64,000 bases of DNA from Thuidium tamariscinum. Taxonomy: Eukaryota > Streptophyta > Bryopsida > Hypnales > Thuidiaceae. The stretch lies in the NCBI GenBank assembly GCA_947034885.2, contig OX344750.2, positions 18,842,053 to 18,906,052 on the forward strand, given 5' to 3'. The translations under genes were made by a program, and so were the position numbers. Below, piece after piece: positions 23,098 through 35,250 of this stretch (the stretch's first letter is position 1; every line of letters begins with the position of its first letter). Under the pieces are notes generated by a model. The model did no database searches. It was given only the letters and a program-made list of their open reading frames with translations, and had not been told where the DNA came from.

Positions 23098-23745
23098 GGT
23101 GGGTGCCCACAAAACCTCCACTTTTTTGCTTTTGTATTGAGTTCCTGAGTTATTTTTAGTCTTGTCAAATTTTCATATTTTGTTATTGGTACTTGAAAGA
23201 AGGGTCTAATATCCCAAAAAATGCGATGTTTGGATAACGTATGCAAAAGTTATAAAGGAACAAAGTCTAGTTCTTCCACATAGGTTCCTTCCACATAGGT
23301 ACATAATTTATTTTGGACATGTGTGTAAAGTGAAGATGACACTTTAGAATTAGAACATCACTACCAATCTCGCCACTAAGCCTTGGCAATGCCACTCTAG
23401 GCTTGTCGTAGCCAAAACTACTCTATGCCAATACCTTATTCTGTTGAAAGTTGTGTTATTCCTCCTAAGTATCACTCCCATAGTCATTTGCTTAACAATA
23501 GAGGACCTTTGTAGCAAGTTGTTTTACACTCATGCCAACTTAGTCAACTTTGACTATTATCTTAGTGGAAGATGTAGAGGCTAGTGAGAAGTGTGAGAAT
23601 AAGGAAAGAACTTTAGTGAGGACTTTAAGAGGTGATCGGTGCAAAACATTGAATTTGAGTGTACCGCCACATCCCATGAGGCAAGAAGTGCCTTGCTACT
23701 TCTTAATGTGGCAATCAAATATAGGAGGAGGCTCTTGAATGGAGC
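23098..23745. other. Spacer without recognised gene
   Basis: Contains a doubled CCTTCCACATAGGT phrase near 23,280. The 62-codon frame at 23,550-23,738 has no recognisable features. Confidence 0.4.
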
Positions 23746-23861
23746 GGGTTCTAAAATGGTGCCCTATCTTAAATGTATAGTACTTGTACATGTTGCATTT
23801 TCATAGCCTTCAGTAGTGTACTGACAGTGTATATTTTAGCTAGGGCACCATTTTAGAGCCC
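23746..23861. mobile_element. Short palindromic MITE-like repeat
   Basis: Inverted ends GGGTTCTAAAATGGTGCCCTA and its complement surround about 75 bp. The element is 116 bp long. Confidence 0.65.
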
Positions 23862-24821
23862 TATGCCCTTTGAACTTCAGAATTTGATAACTAATTCTAG
23901 AGAGCTCCAAAAAATATGAAACAACTTGGGTTAGATGCCTATTCAAGCTGTCTTTCAAGGAAAATTCTCTGAAAAATATTTCAAGATGCTTGACCTGCCC
24001 AAAATTCTGTTCCAGCCCTTAGATGGTCGGTTTCTGGACCTCCTCCCATAGAGTGTAACTAGTTGCAATGCTTTTAGTGACACATTTTTGGGTGCCTACT
24101 ATACTAGTACAAGTGAAAATGTTTGGATGAAGTAGACTTACTTTTTTATACCCAAAAATTATTGAGTTGCAAGGCTAGCTAAGTTGTTTTTTTCCAAATG
24201 TAAAGTTGTGTGATTTCACTATTTCATCACTTGAGGCAAAGTTCCATGTTGATTTTTTGAGGCATTGAAATATTGTATGATATTGGTGGCTATGTATTGT
24301 GAGTTTCATACATAGTTTGAAGACATTTATTGCAAACATGAAGTGGTATAATTTTTTGAAAATTTGAAATTTATTACAAGTTATTTAGTAGATTTAGAGG
24401 TAGTTTAACAAGAATTTGGCATCATTCATGGAAAAAAAAGTAGCTTACAAGGCTTTTATCTAAACTACATTTTTTTTAAAAAGAAATTCTACATCGCAAA
24501 TATAAAGCCTAACTAGCTATCTACAATAGACTTGCATACAACAAAATACACATAGATGCTCAATATAATCAATATTTGGAATTTGGAATTTTTCAATCAA
24601 GAAAAAATAAACACATACTTTTTAAGAAAATTCACAATTCAACATTAGAAGTCTAAGTACACATTAAACCTATACACAACAAAATACTCTCAAACTTTCA
24701 ACATTAGAATGTTGATATGAAAATGAACTGATCATAAAAAACCTAGGCAAGTACATTTTTGAAATTCCAAATGACCATGCAACATAACAAGCCAAGGGTC
24801 ATTGCGCAAGAAACCACCGTA
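23862..24821. other. AT-rich spacer with a decayed family A end
   Basis: Around 23,880-24,050 the phrase AAAAAATATGAAACAACTTG and a GACCTCCTCCCAT terminus resemble the end of family A elements. The rest shows no feature. Confidence 0.45.
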
Positions 24822-25044
24822 GCTAGTATGTGAGCACAGAAAGTGTGAGCCTATGAGCTTAGAATCTATACACCTATAGCATAGGTGTCTATATTATAGA
24901 TACTTCAATGGTTATAGTGTATCTATGTTTTAAACATCTATATTATAGTTGTTTATGTTATAAACACCTTCAATGAGTGTAGAATACTTACTTATACTTA
25001 GGCTCAAGGCTCATAGGTTTAAACTTCTATACTCACATACTAGC
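24822..25044. mobile_element. Fold-back repeat FB2 (left arm of an inverted pair)
   Basis: Starts GCTAGTATGTGAGC and ends CTCACATACTAGC. Its interior is dense in TATA/CACC palindromes (ACACCTATAGCATAGGTGT). The whole 223 bp is repeated in reverse at 26,468-26,691. Confidence 0.75.
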
Positions 25045-25164
25045 ATTGTTGTGTTTCCTCAATTCTAGCTACAAAAAAATATTTAAGATGTAAGTTGTCA
25101 TAAGCACTTGTTAGCACTCAAATTTGAATACTACAATGCTTAAGAGATGAGCCATGTTTAGGTG

Positions 25165-25470
25165 TCACTGCCTTTGAACAAAGATGCCCTTATGAGCAAC
25201 AAACCATGTTCCTGTTTAGCCATGAAGGCTAATTTGGAGCAAATCATGACTCCACCCTATATGTGCGATTCATTTACAAGGCTCTGACAAATATTTGGTG
25301 CAAATCAAATATTGCTTTAAACCTTTCCCAAATACTTTAAGAAGAGTGAATTGGCAATGGTTTTGGCACTAAGCTTGGTTGAGGATGAAAGGACATTTTT
25401 GACAATTGGCATTGAGAAATCCAAGATGAGAAATAAACTCAAAGATCACCTTGCCTTATGTGTCCAATGA
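25165..25470 (+). pseudogene. hAT transposase C-terminal fragment, decayed
   Basis: The plus strand reads TPPYMCDSFTRL, a TGA where Trp is expected, then QIFGANQILL, and after a frame change ELAMVLALSLVEDERTFL and SKMRNKLKDHLALCVQ before a stop. These are the hAT dimerisation-domain motifs seen in the 7-kb element (PPFDLNPLTRLW, EIAIVQVLGSVEDERCFS, KNKLRNALDNHLECVV). It has at least one nonsense change and one frame break and is clearly dead. It sits between the inverted fold-back repeats FB2 and FB3. The protein is more diverged from the 7-kb copy than a simple deletion derivative would be, so it is probably an older insertion. Confidence 0.75.
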
Positions 25471-25734
25471 AAATTGAATGTTTTGGATTCTTGGCACCTT
25501 CCTACTTTTTGAAGATATGCAAGAATGGTTTTTGATTAATGCTAGATATGGCCTCAAAGGCCTCTAGATAGCTTCAAATCAAGTTTAGGAAGCACATTAC
25601 AAGGTGCTTTATTTTTTAGTAGAGTTCTTGCTTCACATGTTGATAATGTCATGAGTATGCATGCATCTTAATTTGTGTAAGGGATGTAGGGTTGGTTTTA
25701 GATTTATTTTGATATTTTACAATTTTACCTTTGC

Positions 25735-26440
25735 ATCATTGCAAGAAACACTGGTCCTATTTCTTGTCACAATGTGGATCATTTTTTGGTTGTCCACTAT
25801 AACTTTTGGAGCTTAAGTCCAATGAACATGAAATTTTTAATGAACATACCTAACTTGAAGGTATTTATATCCCTTATTTTTTTGAAATTCAATACAAAAA
25901 ATCATTTTATATTTAAAAATCATTTTATACCTTGTTGAGCTATCACAAGGTATTATTTACAATTATCACTATGTTATGAGTGCCCAAATTTAATGCTTTG
26001 TAGACAAAAGTTTCATGGTCTATTTGCATAGGTGTAAAACATACAAATTCCAAATGAAATCTCAAAATATGTTATTTTATGTCCTCCACATGAGTACAAA
26101 TTATATCTCGTTGCGTACAATTTTTGAACATTGAAGATGGTTCTAAGATTATTCTTTTGGTGAAATCTCGCTAAAGAAAACTCTTTCCAAATGGAAAATT
26201 TATAGTTTAAAAAAATTTGATTTTCCTTTTTTTACAAATTAAAATGTAAAAGTACCAATTTTCATGAGATTTTGCACTTTTCTAGTTCTCCTACTTAAAG
26301 ATTTTTTCTATGCTTTTTGTTTCTATAGTAACTTTTCCTTAAAGTTGTATATATGAAACATATTTTTCACTTTTAAAAAAAAAATTCTAATTTTAAGGCC
26401 CTCCCAAAGAAAAAAAGAGTACTATGAAAACGCTACACTT
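25735..26440. mobile_element. Truncated copy of element F
   Basis: Begins ATTGCAAGAAACACTGGTCC and continues collinearly with the reverse complement of 42,323-43,049 (GTCACA, CATAACTTTTG-type phrase, GTTCTCCTACTTA). The distal terminus is missing. Confidence 0.55.
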
Positions 26441-26467
26441 TTTAGATGGTGCTTTTTGCACAATGGC

Positions 26468-26691
26468 GCTAGTATGTGAGTATAGAAGTTTTAACCTATG
26501 AGCCTTGAGCCTAAGTATAAATAGGTATCCTACACTCATTGAAGGTGTTTATAACATAAACACCTATAATATAGATATTTAGAACATAGATACAATATAA
26601 CCATTGAAGTGTCTATAATATAGACACTTATACTATAGGTATATAGAATTCTAGGCTCACAAGCTTATACTTTCTATGTTCACATACTAGC
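26468..26691. mobile_element. Fold-back repeat FB3 (right arm of an inverted pair)
   Basis: GCTAGTATGTGAG at the left, CACATACTAGC at the right. It is the reverse complement of FB2 over its length. The pair encloses 1.4 kb including a hAT transposase fragment. Confidence 0.75.
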
Positions 26692-27437
26692 AATCGTGCC
26701 CTTTGTACAACCTCAAGGCTAATCAATTAAAACACAAGCTACATAAATTGAAGTGACATAATCAGATTAGAATATACATAAATATATTATAAGACATAAA
26801 TCTGATTATGGACTATGACACAAATACAAACATATTTGAAAAGAAAGGACAAAGTCTAAATTACAATCAACTATATTATGTTTATGCAACAAATTAGATT
26901 TGAAGAGTTCATAGTTTGGGACTCACCAATACATTGTTCTTTCACCAATTTTGCTATCTTTGTCTATTTGGTTTTTGTTACTTTAGTCTTATCTTTTGTT
27001 ATAAAGTTGCTTCTTACAACTAAGATATTTGTGGAAACATTAGATGATTGAAAGGTGGAGAGTTCTACTTCACCATTGGAAGAGTTCACATATGGAATCC
27101 ACGTCATTCAAATTGACTCTAAGGTTGTGCCTTCCAATCCCTTTGAAATAGTCACGGAAATAGTAAAGTGGTTTGATTTAAAAGGTTGCAAACTCGTCAA
27201 TTTACATACATTGAAACTCTATGATATATTATCTCATAGCTACAACCAAATCATAGATGTATGCATCATGTGCTTGGGTATACTTGTTAACTCTAATAAT
27301 GTCTTTAAATCAAAAAGGGAATCAAAGAAAACCTTATCAAAAGCTCTTTTTATCCTTGTTTAATGCTATCTTGACAATAAGTGTACTATGTGTGCTCAAG
27401 ATCCTTTGAGGCAACAACAATATGCTACACTTTCAAA
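26692..27437. other. AT-rich spacer
   Basis: The plus-strand 102-codon frame at 27,055-27,363 has no domain I can name, but it adjoins a reversed hAT relic and may be transposon debris. Confidence 0.4.
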
Positions 27438-27566
27438 TTTGGCATGTTTTAAGATCTTCCATCCCTTTGTTTCCATAAACATAGCTAATATGGTGAAATC
27501 TAGGTGGTATTTGGGCATCTTATGAAAATATTCATGAATTTTTTGAAGAACTATGTTCATGATACA
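27438..27566 (-). pseudogene. hAT transposase central-domain relic
   Basis: The minus strand reads IVLQKIHEYFHKMPKYHLDF and then METKGWKILKHAK. This parallels QVIQKVHSYFSKSPKRLAEY and METQGLKPLL in the transposase pseudogene at 33.5-33.9 kb. Only about 43 residues are recognisable. The orientation is opposite to the relic at 25.2 kb, so the two are not obviously one copy. Confidence 0.65.
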
Positions 27567-27770
27567 AGCTAAAACTATGACCCTAGAAATGGAAATAACC
27601 ACAAAAGTGTCATCTTAAATGCCCAAAAATGGACACACAATATATAGGGAGCAAACTTTTTGCTAATTTTATTCCAATACCATGCCTAAATCCATTACAA
27701 AAATCTAGACCGTACAAAAGGCCACAAGACTCTTGCAGTAGCAATGCAATTACAATTTTTTTAACCCCTA

Positions 27771-28685
27771 AAAGCCCATTATTCCCTCAGGGGACAATTT
27801 GGAGTTTGGGCAGGTTTTGTAGACCTCAATTTTTAGTGAATCTTTTTGAATTGTTTCATAAGATAGTAAAATTGATTAGCTTTGTGGGAATATAATTTCT
27901 ATTTCAATTAGTGCGCGGGAGAAAAAGTTATACCACAAAAAGCCAAAATTTTAATTCAGCAGGCAAAAAAATAAATCCACAAAAACTTGAAATTTCATTT
28001 TTTTTTCATTTTTTGATCTTATATATTTTATTTTTGTCTACGTTTGAAGCTTTGATTAATTCCATTTGGATTAGTTATGTGAAATCTATGAACAATCTTG
28101 TTTTTCAGGCAGTTTGAGGATCTTCTTGAAAAAATAACTTATAGGATTTGTTTCTAGATGCAATTTTCACATTTTAATAAATTTGCTTGATAAGGTTAAT
28201 TTTTTTTGCTAAAACAATCTCACCATTGGGATTATTGTGTTTCAATCTCATCTTAGAGCTATTAACAATTTCATTTTTCTTTCAATCTTAAACCTACCTC
28301 TACTTAATAATTTCTTAAAAAATCAAAATCAAGCATTTAAAAAAAAAAATTCCTAGACTTTTAAGTCAATTCTTAAACACAAAATTTTGATAATTCAAAG
28401 TCCATAGTGCAAAAGATTCAACAAATGGCAATCAAAGTCATCTGAAATTGCAGGACAATGTTTCAAGAAACTATGTTTTTCAACTTTGAATGCTCATATC
28501 TTCCAATCTATAGAGTCAAACTTCATGAAGTTTTTACCATATGACTTCAGACAAACAAAGTACAAGATCCTACTATTAGATTCTATAAACACACTTTCTT
28601 TTATTCTTTTAGATGAGTGCAACAAAAATGGTAGTTTTGAGTGGTTTTTGACAAAAAAAATGGCCTTGGGCCTTTAGGGGTTAAA
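27771..28685. mobile_element. TTAA-flanked (piggyBac-like) MITE, copy P3
   Basis: TTAA at both ends, with CCCCTAAAAGCCCATTATT and the complement of CCCCTAAAGGCCCAAGG. 915 bp, same orientation as P2. Confidence 0.75.
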
Positions 28686-29081
28686 GAAATTTAAAAGTAA
28701 ATGGGGCACTATTAATGCCACATCAAATTGAAAATTTTAAAAATATAAAAAATATTTTTAATTTTTATTTATTTTTTCTATATTAGCAATGTGGTTGAAA
28801 ATCAAATGAAAGTTAATGGCTCTTTGCAAAGTTTAGATTTTTGTATTGCTTGGAATATGGATGCACCTGTTGTTCTAATTAAAATGCACTAATTTGACCA
28901 TTAATAGCTCATAAGTCAAGTCTCTAGCCATAAAAATCCATGCATGATCACTTGACAAAGCAAGTCAAACATTTATACAACCATAATTTTTTTAAGACAT
29001 AACAAAGATGGACACATACACAATCAATGACCACAAGTACATGAATTGAAATCCAAAATCCATTATCACCTGATGGAACCA
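28686..29081. other. Spacer left of the hAT element
   Basis: AT-rich, no gene or repeat recognised. Confidence 0.45.
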
Positions 29082-29089
29082 CCTACCAC
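29082..29089. repeat. Left target-site duplication of the hAT element
   Basis: CCTACCAC, identical to 36,109-36,116 and directly abutting the CAACCC terminus. Confidence 0.9.
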
Positions 29090-32000
29090 CAACCCTTTTT
29101 TTTTTGATTTTGAGAAAAAGCCAGTCTGGCGACAATTGCTCTACAGTTCATTGCCCACATGGCGAGGTATCCAAATATCTTCATGAATCCCAAAGGCGAA
29201 GGCCTGACAATGAATGGGGTAATCTGGCTTACATGATTTTGAAGCAGTGTAAATTTCTGGCGATTTAGAGAAAATTAAAATGGCCCACAAGGCGAAATTG
29301 TTTACATTTCGATGTATTATCTGGCATCTAGTAGATTTAGTACGAGAAAAGGTAAGGCTACAGCATAGAGCACTAGTGGTGCATTTTGGCTCCACCTCAC
29401 TTTATAAAATAATAATTACTTATATGAAAGACACAAGACATGGCAAAAGGGGAAAATATGCATTAATAATGTTCTTCATGGACACATGTCGCCAAGCCAA
29501 GGGCTGTCCATTGAAGAAAAGTCCTACATCATGCTTGGTTGTTGGACTTCACTAATTTCTATTGACCTACCAACTCAATGCATAAGTCCATATCTGCGGT
29601 CTGCTCCTTTTGTCCACTGCTTGTAGGAGTCATCATAAGGAAAATTTTCTAGGGTGAAAATCTTCTGAGAATACATGCCCACAACACACTCCAAGTGGTT
29701 GTCTAGAGCATTTCTTAACTTATTTTTTAGAAATGCCAAAGAGCTAAAACAACGCTCATCCTCCACAGACCCCAACACTTGTACAATTGCAATTTCAGCT
29801 AGTTTATAGAATTCAAGGAATGCTTTCACTCTAAGGACAATGCATGAATCTAAGAAACGCCACAAGCGGGTAAGAGGATTCAGATCAAATGGAGGTTCGA
29901 TGTGTTTTGCAGAGTTGTTTACTATGGCCAATTTAAATAAACCCTGCTGTGTTTCCAAACTGCGGCGGTCAAGGATAGGTGCAATAAGTTTCTTTACCTT
30001 ATCAAGCTCAACCAGCTTTGGCTCGCAGTAGTAAGCCATCAAGACTGAAAGGTGTCTATAAAAACACTCTTCTGCTTCCTTTTGAAGCCAATACTAAGGG
30101 TAAACAATCCCTAGGGCATCCATCACTGCATGAGAGGGAAATCGAGACTGTAACTTCCTTAACACCTGTTGAGCTGCTCCTATAAAAAAGAAAAAATTGT
30201 ATGCTTAGCAACCACAGTCAATGTGTCAATCATCACATCAAAGTAAACTACTTATTCTACAATTAGTCCTTAAGAGAAAGTAGACAACTTTTACATACTC
30301 ATGATAGCTTTCACATACTATTTACATAATACAAGCATTTGCAAAAATGAAAACCTTAGCTCCATAGACATTATCTAGACTTTTAAAACCAACCACATAT
30401 AACTCATGAACTGAGATTTAGCTGTACAGAACTCAAATGAAATGGAAAAGTCTATCTGAATGTAAACAATAACAATGATGAGGCCATGGAAGTGGGTCAC
30501 TGAAATTACAATAAATATAATAGTCATTAAAACAGTGCACAGAAGCTCTAAAGTTCCACATAAGAGTACATAAGATTACAAAACATTAATGTCAAAATGA
30601 AGATGTTTGTGGTCAATTATAACACATACATTAAGTTGACAAAAGACATAATAATTTGCTTCAATTAAATTACAGTCAACATTAATTAAATTATTGCAAA
30701 GACCTTAAAAGAACACAAAGAGTTGATAGTGAAAAAATCAATGGCATGAACTTCACCTAATGCTACAGCTCATCAACAGAGTATAGAACACCCATGCCCA
30801 AAACAAGAACAAGGAAAAGACTTATACCTGAACACTCCTTCTTTACAGCCATAACTAGAGCTCCAAAAACTTCTCTACCAACCGGTGAGTCATGGGTGTA
30901 CTTGAGGTAACATGAGCCACTATTCTTGTAACCAGTGCTTTTTTCCATGGAATCTTCATTATAACAACTAAAAATATTCAAAAGAATGAAAAAAAATTAT
31001 ATGTCAATGTTTTATATATATAGACATATTATGTGTCAAAATATGAATGCATTCTAACTAAAAATAGGACATCAAAAGGACTTACAAAGGTACTGTAACC
31101 AATCCTTTGTACTCCTTAGTGGTGTGCTTTATTTGATGAATAACAAACCTTTTCATTGAAATTTTTGAACTTTTGAATAGAATTTGCCATCAATATTTCA
31201 ATTGAATATATTTTGAATTATTTTCAATGCAATTGGAGACATTTTTGAATGAAATATTCTACAAAATATTCCAAAAAGGACTCAAAAAAGGACCCAAAGC
31301 ACGTCGTTCGTGGCTCATGTTACCTTAAGTGCACCCTCATCATGAACTGCCCAGATTTGAGAGCCGTTGGCAACAAAAACTAGCTCTACAGATTCATCAT
31401 TGAGATCCGACACCCACTTCAAATGGATTTGACTGTGAGAGCAGTCCATGACATTTTTCATTGCCCAAAACTCATCTCCATCAAAAGTAGTGTTTTTGTC
31501 AACAAAAAGGGTATACAACTGCCCTTCAGCAATTTGAAGGGTAGCTACAAAATCACACATACACATCCCGTTTTGGGGCAAATGTGACTAGCAAATCAAT
31601 CGTTTCCAAGAGGGGCATAAGTGCAGTCATCCCTAACAGAGTATAGGGATCCAACATGAGTGTCAAACATTTCTGCAAACAAGCCCACAAATATTTAAAG
31701 TTAGTAAATTCTGAGTTACTGAAAGATCAAAATAACATCAAAATAACAGAGACTTTTTAATCCTCCACTTAGAATCTGAGTAACGAAGTACTTCAGTATC
31801 TGCCTGCCGATGGTCATCTTTCCTAGCTACAATGCAGACAGATCAGCTGCATTAAACTTACTCGAACAACTTGTGTGCTGGAATTCGCTGCATTGAAGTA
31901 AAAAGTTTAACTCAGCATTTGTATCTTAAGCATGGGAAATAATAGAATAAACATCATTCACGAAAAAGCGAGTGGACTTGTAAGTGCATGTTCCTGTCTG

Positions 32001-32359
32001 GCGGGAAATGAAACTCAGTGGTGAATCTGCGGAGTCTGTCAAGGACCCCGAAGGCCAAGAGGCGTTGCAGTGAGATAGAGGTTAATGGTGACTTGAGGAT
32101 CAATTGGGGACAGGCACATGAATTGCAGAATTTGACAACAAACTTCGCCGATTTTGGACAAGCGCAGGCACCATGAATTTGAAGCGTCCAGAGAGCACAG
32201 ACCTTCTTCCACGGCACACAGGTACATAGCACAATTATGTGCACTTGAACCTTATTTCCTTTACATAGTTGAATTCATAAAATCAAATATAACAGCTCTA
32301 TATTATCGACATAGTTATCTAATTTCAAAACTCAATCCACTGATTACGTGATCGAGTTT

Positions 32360-32575
32360 ACAGTATCGAAGTCTGCCCACGTTCTGAGAATAATGACAGT
32401 ATTGAAGTCTGCCTATACTTACAATATCAAAGTCTACAATGCTGATGTCTGCCCACACTTGAAGCATCGACGGCCAGAGTACACTCACAACATTTATGTC
32501 CGGAGCACACTTCCAACATCGATGGCCGAAGCACACTCACGACATCGATGTCCGAAGCACCGACAGGATTTGCAA
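32360..32575. repeat. Degenerate minisatellite inside the hAT element
   Basis: Phrases of the form ACACTCACAACATCGATGTC followed by CGAAGC, and GAAGTCTGCCCACAC, recur about seven times with a period near 30 bp. It lies in the long intron of the transposase pseudogene. Confidence 0.65.
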
Positions 32576-33502
32576 ATCGATCTTAAGCACCTCTGTGGAC
32601 ACTTTGTGCCCGCCTAACTCTCACAAACGTATCAGCTGACTGGGAATCGAAATTGAAAAGACGAACGGCATAAGAACTAGCGCGGCCAAACAATCTCTGC
32701 GGGTTGGCACTTCCCGGGTCTGACACAACAAACCGAGACGTTGCCGAAGGATTTGTCCTAAACCCGAAGGATGTCTAGTAATGAGACAGGGTGCAACAAG
32801 TATAGAACCTGAAGGACCGATGAGGGGCTCGGCTCGGCTCAACTCTGTTCAGAGCTAGGTTGGGGTTTTTGTCAGTGCCATTGAGGATTGTAAAGTCAAA
32901 TTTAATGTTGCGCACGAAAATTAGGGATACTAATCGCCCCTATTGGAGGATTACGAACTTGGACGTTGAATATTACTAATCTTAAGTTTATCCATCAACC
33001 AAACTAGCGATCTGATTGCAGTTTGGCTATAAAAAGCACCAGAATGAGCTCCCGAATAAATGCTATGAATTGGATCTTATTACAAGGGAGCAAAAATTTT
33101 CAGCAAATGTTAGACAAACATGCGACAGGTTCTATATCTAACGAACTCCGCAGTAAGTATCAACAGACCCTCAAAAAATTAAATAAAATGATCTCATATT
33201 ATGTGCAACAGTGACTGAGTGTAATGAGACTCAAATTTCACCAAGAAAGGTTGTCCTAGAAATCCGACGAGTAACCAGAGAGAGGTCGACGATCAACACA
33301 CAAGAATGACTGCTCAGGTTTGAACTCCAGCAGTCAAGAATGGAAACGGAAGGGATTCTCATCGGCCAGTTAAAGCTTGCACCGTTCTTTGCAAGAGACA
33401 GAAGCATTGTGGCTCAAATTTTGAATCACTCTAATCCGAGCTATACATTACAAATCACGTGCAGAAGTACCGAATAAGCAAAAAAGTCGGAAGGGAGTTT
33501 AC
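32576..33502. other. Rest of the long transposase intron
   Basis: More GC-rich than the outside flanks. The plus-strand 63-codon frame at 33,023-33,214 has a helical look but no recognisable family. No separate nested transposon boundary seen. Confidence 0.35.
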
Positions 33503-35250
33503 CTCCGCAGCGTCATTCTTCCCTGCGTCAGCCTTCATTTTGGCAAGCAAAGTTCTGTAGTCCGCAAGCAACCTCCTCAGCGGCTCCAAAAGGGACACCC
33601 ACCTCATAGCTACTTGCAGTAGAGGCTTCAAGCCTTGGGTCTCCATTACCTCTGCTAATTTCTGGTACTCTGCGAGGCGCTTAGGGCTCTTGCTAAAATA
33701 AGAATGGACTTTTTGAATAACTTGCTCCACCACTCCAAAGATTGGTAAAGTTGAAAGTGACTTTGTTGCCAAGTTGCATCTGTGGGCCATGCAGTGGACC
33801 CCCATGCAGAAAGGAGCATATTTCGTCTGGATTTGCACAATGACGCCACTTCTAATTCCTTGGAAGGTGCTGACACCATCAGCACCGAAACAGATCAACT
33901 TCCTCGAGATCTGCTCAAAGGTAGATCACCTCCACCTTCCAAGGCCTTCAGAAGGACCATTGTCAAATTATCTGCACTACCTCCTTCAACTAGACGCTGC
34001 AACGAAATCATCAATGGGATCCTGACGTAATTTTCTACAATGTAGCTATGAATACAAATCCAACTGCCGTTGTCTACCGTGGTAACCTCATCACAAGTAA
34101 GAGCAACAAAGTGGGCAGACCTGGTCTTTTTGCGTATGGCTTCTTTCACTTGGATGAACATGTAATCAACCATGCTCCACTCGGAATTGTCTGACCAGTG
34201 CATTTGAGGGAAATTTGGAACGTTTAGAAACGCATAGAGGACTTCCCTCTCTTCATATTCAGTCCTGGGTCGTCTAGATGATAAAATCTGAAAAATTGTG
34301 GATAGCTGCACAATCTTCTTTGAACGTGCAATAGAAGTAGAACTGTTCACTTGCTGTAAAACGGATGCAGGCTGCTTTGCTGCAAAAAGCTGCAAGTTCA
34401 CTTGATGACGGCTAGAACTTGAGATGTAATATTCTCCCGCCTTCACCTTATACTTAGGCATATCGAAAGCAGCTTTCCTCCTCCCCTCGTACTTGGTGAG
34501 TGTGTCCCACTTAGGACCCAAGATCTTAGGATTTTTTTCACGCACCTGGCCATCGCTTCCCCTTATCGGTTTTGCCTATACCAACTTCGCAGCCCATTCG
34601 TTTTGGAACCTTCTAGTCCGATCATAGTTCAGCTTCACTTTTTTGGGGGTTGGAATCTCTTGAAAATCGTCATCACTCTCTATGTCTTCCTCACCATCTG
34701 TAATGTGGACCATATCATCCCGTAGATGCCGGTGCACCTCATCCGCAGCTTGTGCAGCTACTTGGACCTGATCAACGCTGCTGCTCCCTTTCTGGGACAA
34801 AGTTCGAGGATCAGATTCAAGAAGTACCGTGTCAACAGACACAGCGTTCGATGAAATCGTTTTCGATGCTGAACGAGCAAACCTCTGATCGACTTAATCG
34901 GAGCGATGATTTGCTTCCAGGGGCTGTCGACTGAAGGAATTCCGTGAGCTATGAAAGAATCATGCAATCGAAGTTGCCTCTCGTGCACCCTTTCTCGCTT
35001 TGGAATCTTCCACGCAAACAGATTTGCCTTTGATCTCTCGCCGTTTTCTTGCAGCTTCTTGTGCTGCCTTTCTACCAACAGCCCGAGTGGCTCTGGCATC
35101 CACGACAGGGGCTTCAACATTCTTAGTATTCGGCACAGATAAGCTGCCCACCTCTTCGACCTCAAAAATATCGACATCCTCCAACCTTGCCGACAATTCC
35201 TCGCTCGAATTGAGCAACTCAATGTGTGGCGACAAAAGTTCTTCACCCAT

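Larger units (their letters stand above)
29575..35250 (-). pseudogene. hAT-family transposase, six exons, inactivated
   Basis: Exons in transcription order: 35,250-34,989 (ATG at 35,250, acidic then basic N-terminus), 34,892-33,503, 31,672-31,324, 31,114-31,086, 30,967-30,828 and 30,179-29,575; phases agree at all joins. Recognisable parts are VALTCDEVTTVDNGSW and RLVEGGSADNLT (catalytic-core start), ICFGADGVSTFQG and GVHCMAHRCNL, VCDFVATLQIAEG, and the C-terminal dimerisation block QVLGSVEDERCFSSLAFLKN. Lesions: an in-frame TAG at 34,576-34,578 where Trp is expected, a one-base deletion near 33,915-33,925 between LEGGGDL and FEQISRKLICFG, a two-base loss in a GT run at about 31,554-31,562, and a TAG at 30,094-30,096 in VYP*YWL where Gln is usual. 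The N-terminal region after FQNEWAAKL also lacks the Cys pair I would expect of a BED-type zinc finger. The 1.8-kb intron at 31,673-33,502 holds a degenerate tandem array. Confidence 0.85.
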
